IMG/VR virus record: IMGVR_UViG_3300020204_000392
Coordinates: 1 to 22,991 of that record
Length of the DNA stretch: 22,991 nt
DNA from: a virus
Strand: one strand, 5' to 3'
In this document: positions 6,770 through 13,884 of the stretch, piece after piece
How the letters are laid out: every line of letters begins with the position of its first letter
Numbering within the stretch: the first letter of the stretch is position 1
The notes under the pieces: model-generated
Told to the model about the DNA's origin: nothing
What the model saw: the letters and a program-made list of their open reading frames with translations, nothing else
Database searches by the model: none
Program-made: the position numbers and the translations under genes

Positions 6770-8224
6770 ATGGCGATTAAAGATGATGTGCTACTTAGCT
6801 GGCACGATTCCATTGTTGAGCTATTTGAACTAGATCTCACGCCAATTACAACTGGAGTGGGCGCTAACAAGTTTTATTTCACGAATCAAACTGATTCATC
6901 TGGCAATAAATTGCGTTGGAAAGCCACGGGGTCTGGCGCAACGCTTGTCACTTATGAACCGTTGCCAATTGTTGCAGAAGGTTTTGATCGAGGCACGAAA
7001 GGGCAAATTCCGCGCCCCACAATGACCGTTGCAAATATCTTCAATACATTCACGGAAGCACTGGGCGAGCTCGATGATTTAGTGGGCGCCAAAGTTGTGC
7101 GCCGTCGAACGCTGGCTAAATATTTAGGCGGCATGCCAACGGCAGATCTCAATTCAGAATTTCCCACTGATATTTTCTTTATTGAGCGGAAAATTGCAGA
7201 GAACAATCAACTGGTGTCGTTTGAGCTTTCTAGTGCATTAGATCTGGAGGGGCTGGAGCTGCCCAAGCGTATCATCACTCAGAACTATTGCATTTGGGAC
7301 TATCGAGGGGCTGAATGTGGCTATGCAGGTCCTCCGGTAGCGGGAGTGGATGATGGACCGCCAGTACCATCTGGCACCACGTCTTCGCACCCAGCAGTTG
7401 TTGCTTATGTAACAGCAAGTGCTGCACTAGGCAATAGCAGGCGTGATCTATCTAGAGCTCAAGCTGCATACAACATTGCATTGAATCGTCGAACAGTTGA
7501 TTGTTCAACAACTGGTGGCGGCGATAGCCAATTTAACCTCGGAAGCGCGACAGCGCCGGGATTTGTTCCTATTGAGTGGAGCTTTGCATTGTGCAGTGGC
7601 AGTTCCACCAATCCGCTCATGATTATGTGGCGTGGTGCATTTAAGACGGCCGCTGACACAAATTATGTTGCAAGCACTACGCGGTTTTCGTCAACATTAA
7701 ATAAGCCCATGTATGAAGTGAGGAAGCAATTGTCTGCCACTGTTAGTGGTACTCGCGTTATTGACCCGCTGGTGTGGGACGTGAGCAGTCGTTCTCGCGC
7801 CACATTTGCCTTTCAAGATGACAATGGCAACTGGCTGGCCGTATGGAGTGGACAGTACATTGCGAGTCTTCCAGATGCTTTTTCTGGACTTGGCGTGTCT
7901 TATAGCCGTGGAGGACAGCGTCTAACGGCGGCGACCAGCATTGGACCACTTCAATATGCAAAAGAACTAGATCCAGCCATTGCCTGCTCCACTGCAACAG
8001 CGGCTCTTGCAGTGGCTTCCGGCAGTCTTGTCACTGCCAGCGGCGCCTATGTGGCAGCCCAGGCGGCATTTGTTGCAGCTAGTGGAGCCTTAATTTCATC
8101 GGGCCTTTCTGCTGTGATTAGTGGTGCCGACATCTGCGGCAAGCGTGTTAGCAGTTGTCGCCTGCGCTTTCCAACATCGGCTCTACCATTTGGAGGCTTC
8201 CCAGGGGCCAATACACCACGATGA
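6770..8224 (+). CDS. Minor tail protein, lambda L family, with large inserted domain
   Basis: This 484-residue tail tip protein is twice the length of lambda L (about 232 residues). Residues 1-200 and 450-484 together look like a normal L protein. Members of this family bind an iron-sulfur cluster through four cysteines. Here these are C174 and C183 (CIWDYRGAEC) and C456 and C463 (CGKRVSSC), with spacings of 9 and 7 that match what I recall for lambda. About 270 residues separate the two pairs, against roughly 22 in lambda. The insert consists of an Ala-rich helix (about 208-242), a beta-rich globular part (about 246-400, with C245, C275 and C406), and a second Ala/Ser-rich helix (about 409-446). 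This suggests a domain carried on a helical hairpin. The TGA stop overlaps the next ATG (ATGA at 8221-8224). Confidence 0.9.
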   Translation: MAIKDDVLLSWHDSIVELFELDLTPITTGVGANKFYFTNQTDSSGNKLRWKATGSGATLVTYEPLPIVAEGFDRGTKGQIPRPTMTVANIFNTFTEALGELDDLVGAKVVRRRTLAKYLGGMPTADLNSEFPTDIFFIERKIAENNQLVSFELSSALDLEGLELPKRIITQNYCIWDYRGAECGYAGPPVAGVDDGPPVPSGTTSSHPAVVAYVTASAALGNSRRDLSRAQAAYNIALNRRTVDCSTTGGGDSQFNLGSATAPGFVPIEWSFALCSGSSTNPLMIMWRGAFKTAADTNYVASTTRFSSTLNKPMYEVRKQLSATVSGTRVIDPLVWDVSSRSRATFAFQDDNGNWLAVWSGQYIASLPDAFSGLGVSYSRGGQRLTAATSIGPLQYAKELDPAIACSTATAALAVASGSLVTASGAYVAAQAAFVAASGALISSGLSAVISGADICGKRVSSCRLRFPTSALPFGGFPGANTPR

Positions 8225-8925
8225 TTAGCACTGAAAACAAAAGGCAAATTGTGGCACTTAGTCACTTGGCATTGCCTAATGAAGCCTGCGGCTTTGTTGT
8301 CGATGATGAAGTGGTGCAATGTGAAAACATTCACGAATCTCCGACTACTAATTTTCGCATTGCTGCGGAAGACTACATTGCTGCCGAGGAGAAAGGAACA
8401 ATTAAGGCTGTATTTCATTCGCATGGCCCAGACCATCAGCCTCGTTTCTCGTCGCATGACGTAAGAGCTTGCAAACAAAGCGCCATTCCCTGGGTGCTGT
8501 ATCACACAAAGACTGGCAGTTTTGTCTGGGCGGACCCCAGCGGCAACATGCCCTATCTGGAAAGGCAATGGGTGTATGGAATTAATGATTGTTATGGGCT
8601 GGTGCGTGATTTTTACCGACGTGAATTTGACATTGTTTTAGATGATTTTGAGCGTGGCGATGAATATGAATGGGAGAGCCGTGACTGGCAGATGTTCGGC
8701 AAGAACTATTTAGATCAAGGCTTTTCGCCCATCGAAAAGCCCACACAGAAAGGGGACATATTATTGATGCAAATTGGGGCACCATTTCCCAATCATGTGG
8801 GCGTCATGTCTGGTGATGGCATGTTGTTTTATCATCATTTAATGGATCGCCTTTCTGAAGCTTCAGTGTGGGGCGGATTTTGGGCAAGCTCCTGTTGTCA
8901 AGTATTGAGGCATCATCTTCTATGA
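8221..8925 (+). CDS. Tail tip peptidase, lambda K family (JAMM + NlpC/P60)
   Basis: This 234-residue two-domain protein matches lambda K. The N-terminal Mov34/JAMM (MPN) domain has NEACGFVV (likely catalytic Glu near residue 21) and the metal motif H66-S-H68 with S77 and D80. The C-terminal NlpC/P60 cysteine peptidase domain has C124 in NDCYGLVRDFY and H192 in NHVGVM. The second domain is expected to cut peptidoglycan stem peptides during entry; the first may process a tail protein, but its target is not known here. ATG 8221 is preferred over an upstream TTG (8155) in the same frame, because it gives the ATGA overlap with L and starts just before the conserved domain. The spacing between the second His and the Ser is 8 residues, one more than the standard JAMM pattern. 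The next gene again overlaps by ATGA (8922-8925). Confidence 0.92.
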   Translation: MISTENKRQIVALSHLALPNEACGFVVDDEVVQCENIHESPTTNFRIAAEDYIAAEEKGTIKAVFHSHGPDHQPRFSSHDVRACKQSAIPWVLYHTKTGSFVWADPSGNMPYLERQWVYGINDCYGLVRDFYRREFDIVLDDFERGDEYEWESRDWQMFGKNYLDQGFSPIEKPTQKGDILLMQIGAPFPNHVGVMSGDGMLFYHHLMDRLSEASVWGGFWASSCCQVLRHHLL

Positions 8926-9548
8926 CTAGCAGCGAGCAATGGGTGGATGTGAAATTGATCGGAGAACTGGGCCGTCGTTTTGGTCGCAGTCATCGCTTTT
9001 TTGTTCGCCATCCACGAGACATCATTTCTGCATTGTCTAGACAGATTGAAGGATTCAAGGACTATCTGTCTACTGCCCACGAGAATGGCGTGGCGTTTCG
9101 TCTCATCACTGATGATCCCAAAGGCATTGGCTATGAGCATCTTGAGCTTTCCTGCAAGCGCCTAGTCATTGCCCCAGTGATTGCTGGTGCTGGTGGCCAA
9201 GGGTTTTCTATTGGACAGATTTTGCTTGGCGTGGCTCTTGTCGCATTGGCCTTCATTCCTGGCGTTGGCATTGCCGCCTCTGGGGCATTAGCTGGCAAGA
9301 TGACAGCATTGGGCACCGTGCTGTTCTCCTTGGGTACAGGCTTGGTTCTTACGGGCATTTCCGGCTTGTTATCTCCTCAGGTGCAAACGCCAACAAGCGA
9401 CACATCCAAGAAGGAAAGTTTCATTTTTGATCGCTCCGTGGAGCTCACCACACAGGGCTATCCCATTCCATTGGTGTACGGCCAATATCTGGTGACATCT
9501 CCTTTGTACGTGTCATCTGCCATCAGTACGGAGGCGATCAGTGTCTGA
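8922..9548 (+). CDS. Tail assembly protein, lambda I family
   Basis: This 208-residue protein fits the lambda I family in size and position, between K and J. Residues about 1-85 form the N-terminal ubiquitin-like part with ELGRRFGRSHRFFV. Residues about 90-150 are strongly hydrophobic and glycine-rich (two stretches, GVALVALAFIPGVGIAASGA and TVLFSLGTGLVLTGISGLLS), as is usual for this family. The C-terminus has the recurrent GYPIPLVYG motif. In lambda I is required for tail tip assembly but is not found in the finished particle. ATG 8922 is chosen because it overlaps the K stop as ATGA; a start at 8868 (in-frame ATG) would lie inside the conserved end of K. The end overlaps the GTG start of the next gene by 8 bases. 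Confidence 0.88.
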   Translation: MTSSEQWVDVKLIGELGRRFGRSHRFFVRHPRDIISALSRQIEGFKDYLSTAHENGVAFRLITDDPKGIGYEHLELSCKRLVIAPVIAGAGGQGFSIGQILLGVALVALAFIPGVGIAASGALAGKMTALGTVLFSLGTGLVLTGISGLLSPQVQTPTSDTSKKESFIFDRSVELTTQGYPIPLVYGQYLVTSPLYVSSAISTEAISV

Positions 9549-11577
9549 TTCAGTATTTCTTGACGATGCTGAAGACAAGCGCAAGCTTGTCGCGCCATTA
9601 ATTATTGAAGGCGCCAAGAAGGGAGGCGGTGGAGATTCCCCAGAAGAAGACCCCGACACACTGCGAAGCCGTGCTACGGCCAAGATCCTGGGAGCTTTAT
9701 GCGAAGGGCCAGTAGAAGGCTTTGCCGTGAGCTCGGGGCAAAGTGTATTTCTTAATGACACGCCATTGCAAAGTCTTGATGGTTCTTCAAACTTTGGAAC
9801 AGGCTTAAATGTCAATTTTAGACGTGGTACGCAAGATCAATCGTCCATTCCTGGGTTTGATGATGTACGAGTGGAGCAATCTGTTGGCGTAAAAGTGACA
9901 AAGCAAGGTGGTGCTACCAGTGTCACCACTGCGAGCAATTTATTCTCTCAAATTATTGTGCGAATTGGCGTAGCATCGCTTTTTCGCGTGGAAGATGATG
10001 GTGACATTAAGGGAACAAGTGTTGAATTTGTCATCAGAATTATTGACAACAATGGTACAACTATTGTCAATCAAACGCAAACTATTAGCGGCAAAGCTCG
10101 CGGTCCTGTTGATTTTGAATATCCCTTTAACGCTTCTGGCCAGGGTCCATGGGTGGTGCGAGTAACGCGAAACACTGACGATCCCCGTGATCTGAAATAC
10201 AACAATGATTTGTATTTTAAGGCGGTGATTGGCGTGCTAGCCGAGTCGTTTCGCTATCCCAACACTGCGCTAGTTGGTCTAACAGTTAGCGCCGAAGCCT
10301 TTGATTCCATTCCCGAATTGTCCGTGGAGATGAAGGGACTCCAGATTAGAGTGCCAAGCAATTACAACCCTGCATCGCGCACATATTCGGGAATTTGGGA
10401 TGGCACCTTTAGCGGGCGCCAGTATTCCAATAATCCCGTCTGGGTGTTTTATGACTTGCTGACTAACCGTAGATATGGTTGTGGTAATTTTGTTGAGCAA
10501 GACAACATTGACAAATTTGCTCTGTATGAAATTAGCAGATATTGTGATGAGCTTGTAAGCAATGGTCGGGGCGGTACAGAGCCACGCTTCACTTTTAATG
10601 GCGTCATCAATAACAGGGCTGAAGCCTATGAAGTGTTGAATGGCCTGGCATCATGCTTCCAGGGCATGATTTATTTTGCAAACGGCACAATTGTCGCCAC
10701 TCAAGACAAACCTGGCCGAGCCGTTAAGCTCTTCAACTCTTCCAATGTCATCCAGGAGGTGGAGGAATCTGGACAGGTAACTGGTCCCCCTTTCACTTAT
10801 GAAGGAACTGGTCGCAAAGCCAGGAAGACCGTAGCGCTTGTTTCCTGGAACGATCCTAGTGATCGTTACAGAGGAAAAATTGAATATGTGGAAGATCGAG
10901 GGGCTATTCAACAATATGGTTACCGCGAGATTTCAGTGAGAGGCTTTGGCTGCACATCCCAAGCACAAGCGCAACGCATTGGCCGCTGGACTTTGCTTAC
11001 CAACCTCACGGAAAAGGAGACTGTCACGTTCAAGGTGAGCGCTCAAGGCTTCTTCTTAATGCCCGGTGATCTTGTTGACATTGCTGACAGTGATCGCAGC
11101 GGCGGCATTGCCGCCGGCATTTGCCCCACGGGCTCCACGACTACAAGGGTGGAGCTCGACCGGCAAGTGGTGTTGTCCGGTGGTACTAGCTACACGCTGC
11201 AGCTCATTGCTGCAAATGCAATGACGGTATATAGCGGCACCACGGCTTCTGGGGTGGCCCCAGCAAGCGAAGATCGGGCAGTTGCCACTACTGCTGGCAC
11301 TCATACAGCTTTGACAGTTTCTAGTGCCTTTACTTCGGTGCCCACTATCGGCACGGCATGGTTCTTGCGTGCCAACACTGTCACCAAGAAGCGCTATCGC
11401 GTTATTTCATTGGCAGAGGACGACGGCATTGTCACCATCATTGCCGCAAGTCACAATGAAGATAAGTATTCCATTGTGGACAACAGCACTGCACTGGACA
11501 CGATTCGACGCTCCGTGGCTAGCCTTACGGTTACGCCAAGGGTGAGTGCTGGCGGCATCGTCTTGGATGTGAGCTAA
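9541..11577 (+). CDS. Tail tip / host specificity protein, lambda J family (short form)
   Basis: This 678-residue protein closely follows the N-terminal two thirds of lambda J, the central tip protein that closes the tube and carries the receptor-binding end. Recognisable blocks in order are DTLRSRATAKILGALCEGPV (near residue 40), VNFRRGTQDQ (about 97), SFRYPNTALVGL (about 238), NYNPASRTYSGIWDGTF (about 275), a YGCGNF block (about 316), GTEPRFTFNG (about 344) and a KIEYVEDRGAI segment (about 447). It stops at about the place where lambda J (1132 residues) continues with fibronectin-like repeats and the receptor tip, so that function must sit in other proteins, probably those encoded just downstream. 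The start is GTG at 9541. The stop and the next ATG share one base (TAATG, 11575-11579). Confidence 0.92.
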   Translation: MSDSVFLDDAEDKRKLVAPLIIEGAKKGGGGDSPEEDPDTLRSRATAKILGALCEGPVEGFAVSSGQSVFLNDTPLQSLDGSSNFGTGLNVNFRRGTQDQSSIPGFDDVRVEQSVGVKVTKQGGATSVTTASNLFSQIIVRIGVASLFRVEDDGDIKGTSVEFVIRIIDNNGTTIVNQTQTISGKARGPVDFEYPFNASGQGPWVVRVTRNTDDPRDLKYNNDLYFKAVIGVLAESFRYPNTALVGLTVSAEAFDSIPELSVEMKGLQIRVPSNYNPASRTYSGIWDGTFSGRQYSNNPVWVFYDLLTNRRYGCGNFVEQDNIDKFALYEISRYCDELVSNGRGGTEPRFTFNGVINNRAEAYEVLNGLASCFQGMIYFANGTIVATQDKPGRAVKLFNSSNVIQEVEESGQVTGPPFTYEGTGRKARKTVALVSWNDPSDRYRGKIEYVEDRGAIQQYGYREISVRGFGCTSQAQAQRIGRWTLLTNLTEKETVTFKVSAQGFFLMPGDLVDIADSDRSGGIAAGICPTGSTTTRVELDRQVVLSGGTSYTLQLIAANAMTVYSGTTASGVAPASEDRAVATTAGTHTALTVSSAFTSVPTIGTAWFLRANTVTKKRYRVISLAEDDGIVTIIAASHNEDKYSIVDNSTALDTIRRSVASLTVTPRVSAGGIVLDVS

Positions 11578-11969
11578 TGGCCATTGAAGCGCGATGGGAC
11601 TTTCCGGTTTACAGTCCGTATTCCATTCTCAATGTCATCTGCCCAGCAATTAGCTGGACGCAATTAATCAACCACCCATTGATTCGCGGCTTCAAAGTGG
11701 AGCTGTTCATCATTGAAGAAAACCGGATTATTGACGTTGGAGAGGTGAGGCAAGCATATGCAACCATTCCTTCTGACAACTACACAATCAGTTCATCGTA
11801 TAAACTGAGGGTGGCTACAATTGGCACAGACAGTCGGCAATCCGCCTTCGTTGAAAGTGCTGCATTTGTCGCTTCTCCCTTGAGATTTGATTTTTCAGCC
11901 TCGGAGAATGTAAAACTTCCCGATGGAAGAGCGGTAGCATCTCAACGACTTTTATTCTTGCTGTTTTAA
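11577..11969 (+). CDS. Small fibronectin III-like tail tip protein
   Basis: This 130-residue protein is predicted to be all beta. Residues about 5-100 look like a fibronectin type III fold: a Trp in SWTQLI, a GFKVELFII strand, an ATIPSDNYTISSSYKLRVATI segment resembling the conserved F-strand region, then SAFVESAAFVA. The C-terminal 30 residues are different and end in RLLFLLF. It starts inside the stop of the J-like gene, which itself ends where lambda J would have such repeats, so it may be a detached J module that joins the tip as a separate subunit. This is inference from position and pattern; no family was recognised. The next gene begins 3 bases downstream. Confidence 0.7.
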   Translation: MAIEARWDFPVYSPYSILNVICPAISWTQLINHPLIRGFKVELFIIEENRIIDVGEVRQAYATIPSDNYTISSSYKLRVATIGTDSRQSAFVESAAFVASPLRFDFSASENVKLPDGRAVASQRLLFLLF

Positions 11970-11972
11970 TCA

Positions 11973-12374
11973 ATGGCCCTCTTCGGACTGGACGCTGCCG
12001 GCAATACAGCTTATGTGCAAGCTGTGGGCGATGGAAGCAATAGCAATCCCTATTTGATGCAGCATGATGTGCTATCGCGGGACATCAAGAGCGCTTTTGT
12101 AGCGAGCACAAGCGGCGCAGACATTACCAGTGGTGTCACCAGCAAGAAATTGCGTGTGATGAATATGGTCATCACTGCCACATCTGGCTGCACTGTGCAA
12201 ATTCAGAGTGGTGGTTCCACCAACCTCACTCCTGCATTCCCCATTGTTTCATCTGGCAGTTTAGTGCTGTCTAATCCGCTGGGCCTGTTTGAAAGTGCAT
12301 TGAGCGAAAAGCTCAATGCCGTGGTGAGTAGTGGTGCTAATTATCAAGTGTTTGTCACCTATCGCGAGGTGTAA
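11973..12374 (+). CDS. Small beta-rich virion protein, unknown function
   Basis: This 133-residue protein is rich in Ser, Gly and Thr with alternating hydrophobic residues, as in a beta-sandwich. Visible elements are DVLSRDIKSAFVASTSG, the central KLRVMNMVITATSGCTVQIQ, and a C-terminal strand NYQVFVTYREV. It probably is a tail tip or fibre-associated structural protein, because it lies in the middle of the tip/fibre operon and has no catalytic signature. I do not recognise a named family. The gap to the previous gene is 3 bases (TAA TCA ATG). GAGGTG at 12366-12371, inside its own end, is a good ribosome binding site for the next gene. Confidence 0.7.
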   Translation: MALFGLDAAGNTAYVQAVGDGSNSNPYLMQHDVLSRDIKSAFVASTSGADITSGVTSKKLRVMNMVITATSGCTVQIQSGGSTNLTPAFPIVSSGSLVLSNPLGLFESALSEKLNAVVSSGANYQVFVTYREV

Positions 12375-12376
12375 AC

Positions 12377-13195
12377 ATGACACGAATTATTGGCTCGTTA
12401 GACGGGCCGAATGGCCCGCTTGGCGGACGCCTGTACGTGAAACCATCCACTCCTTTTATTGGAGCGTCTGTCGATGGCATGTCGTTTCAAATCGAAAACG
12501 GCATGGTGGACATTGAACTGCCTGCCAATGTAGGGGGTACTGTTTGGCTGGCTGATTGGAAGGATCAATTTGATTGGTCTCCGGTTACTTACGTGGAGCA
12601 ATGGCGAGTGCCGAAGACTGATACTGTTTCGCTGGATGAAGTAAGGAACTTTGGCGCAGGCAATCGCCAAGTGCGGGCCAATAAAACCGACATGCTTGAT
12701 CTTGCTGTATGGAAGCAAGAAGCGCAAGCTGCAAAAGACAAGCTTGCCAACATTGAGCACGAAAAAGCCCGGCTTTTGCTGAAAGTAAGCAGCGCCGAAG
12801 GAAAGGCCGCTGCAGCGGCCGGACAAGTGGCATCGCTTAACTCGGAAATTGTACGGTTAAAGCAAAAACTGGTTGAAGCCGCTAGTCCCGTAGTAAAAAC
12901 AGAAGAGCGCGTAATTGAACGCCAGGTTCTTCCTGAAGAAGCAAAGCAAAAACTTGCATTGGCCGTGCAAAAAGCCACGTTGTTGCAGCAGGAAGTAGAC
13001 AGGCTTCAGATAGAACTCACTGAAAGGCTTTCGCTTGTCACGCATTTCACATCGCTTCACGAGGAGATTGATAGACTGACAAGAGAAAATCAAGAGCTTC
13101 AACTTCGCATCAATGAATTGAAGCAGCCCGTGCGCAATACATCTGCATTGCGCCGTGAGGCCATTGAAAATCTCGACCGACTTTTTGACGGTTAA
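12377..13195 (+). CDS. Beta-domain plus long coiled-coil stalk protein
   Basis: This 272-residue protein has two parts. Residues about 1-95 look like a small beta-sandwich of the transthyretin/FN3 kind (GGRLYVKPSTPF, then an NGMVDIELP strand, then PVTYVEQWRVP). Residues about 105-270 are almost all helical with heptad-like spacing (KDKLANIEHEKARLLLKV, SLNSEIVRLKQKL, LQQEVDRLQIEL, LHEEIDRLTRENQELQL), interrupted around residues 168-188 by SPVV...RQVLPEE. This suggests a trimeric or dimeric stalk with a hinge. It may connect the tip to a fibre or act as an assembly scaffold; nothing in the sequence decides. The start has GAGGTG 5 bases upstream, one of the better ribosome binding sites here. 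The stop shares one base with the next ATG (TAATG). Confidence 0.75.
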   Translation: MTRIIGSLDGPNGPLGGRLYVKPSTPFIGASVDGMSFQIENGMVDIELPANVGGTVWLADWKDQFDWSPVTYVEQWRVPKTDTVSLDEVRNFGAGNRQVRANKTDMLDLAVWKQEAQAAKDKLANIEHEKARLLLKVSSAEGKAAAAAGQVASLNSEIVRLKQKLVEAASPVVKTEERVIERQVLPEEAKQKLALAVQKATLLQQEVDRLQIELTERLSLVTHFTSLHEEIDRLTRENQELQLRINELKQPVRNTSALRREAIENLDRLFDG

Positions 13196-13878
13196 TGGAA
13201 AGCATCAACGTTACAGTCCGCGAAGGCGACAGTTTTGACGAACTGTATCTCGCTTTCCAAAAACCTGTTGGTACAGCGCGTAACTTTACGTCGTCTGAAC
13301 TTTTAGCCCAGATCCGCACCACGTTTGGATCAAACAATGTGGTGACAACTTGGGGCATTACGAAGCTGCCCACTACGGGTCACCTTAAGCTTGCCCTCTC
13401 ATCGTCTCAAACAGAAGCGCTTGGGCGCAATATTGGCCTTGGCTATACCGAGCGCGGCCTCACCTATGACGTGGGCCGTCAGGCTGCTGACCCTGGAGAC
13501 GTAGGCAGTGTTTTTCTGTGGGACTTGAAGGAGCTGTTCTACATCGATGCTGGCAGTGGTATTGCCACTGTCACGTCTGGCACTGTGATTGACCCTGCTG
13601 TTGGTACAGTGCGCATGCGCGTGACAACAAGCGGCCGACATGGCCTTACATCACAAGATGTGGTGCGTATTGCAAGCACAAGCGTGAGTGGCTATAACGC
13701 CACTTACATTAATAATACTTTGAGTGTTATTTCTGATACTGTATTTGAAATTGTACCTGCAAGTGGTGGTACGCCTGTTTTCAGTTCTGTAGCCTCTGGC
13801 GGCACGCTTAATGTGCTGAAAGAGGATACGATTGTAATAGGCACGTTGCAGGTTATCCCTCGCATCACATCTATCTAA
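13195..13878 (+). CDS. Tail tip / baseplate-like beta protein with HGL module
   Basis: This 227-residue protein has an N-terminal beta domain (residues about 1-110) beginning INVTVREGDSFDELYLAF, similar in style to the N-terminal domains of siphophage baseplate or upper-fibre proteins, with RNFTSSELLAQIR forming a strand pair. The C-terminal half (about 140-220) contains the HGLTSQDVVRI pattern followed by YNATYINNTLSVISDTVFEI, a module often found in phage fibre proteins. A diverged relative occurs in the product of 17532-18353. It probably is a structural protein of the tail tip or fibre; the exact role is unknown. AAGGA at 13877-13881, overlapping its stop, serves the next gene. Confidence 0.7.
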   Translation: MESINVTVREGDSFDELYLAFQKPVGTARNFTSSELLAQIRTTFGSNNVVTTWGITKLPTTGHLKLALSSSQTEALGRNIGLGYTERGLTYDVGRQAADPGDVGSVFLWDLKELFYIDAGSGIATVTSGTVIDPAVGTVRMRVTTSGRHGLTSQDVVRIASTSVSGYNATYINNTLSVISDTVFEIVPASGGTPVFSSVASGGTLNVLKEDTIVIGTLQVIPRITSI

Positions 13879-13884
13879 GGAACA

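Noticed and set aside
8155-8220. Upstream in-frame extension of the K-like gene
   Set aside because: It would start at TTG inside the conserved cysteine region of L, adds no recognisable sequence, and loses the ATGA coupling at 8221.
8868-8921. Upstream in-frame ATG of the I-like gene
   Set aside because: It would overlap the K gene by 58 bases and has no ribosome binding site; ATG 8922 overlaps the K stop by the usual 4 bases.
11540-11600. A second programmed frameshift joining J to the fibronectin-like gene
   Set aside because: The frames are in a -1 relation, but no slippery heptamer is present before the stop. The TAATG overlap explains expression by reinitiation.
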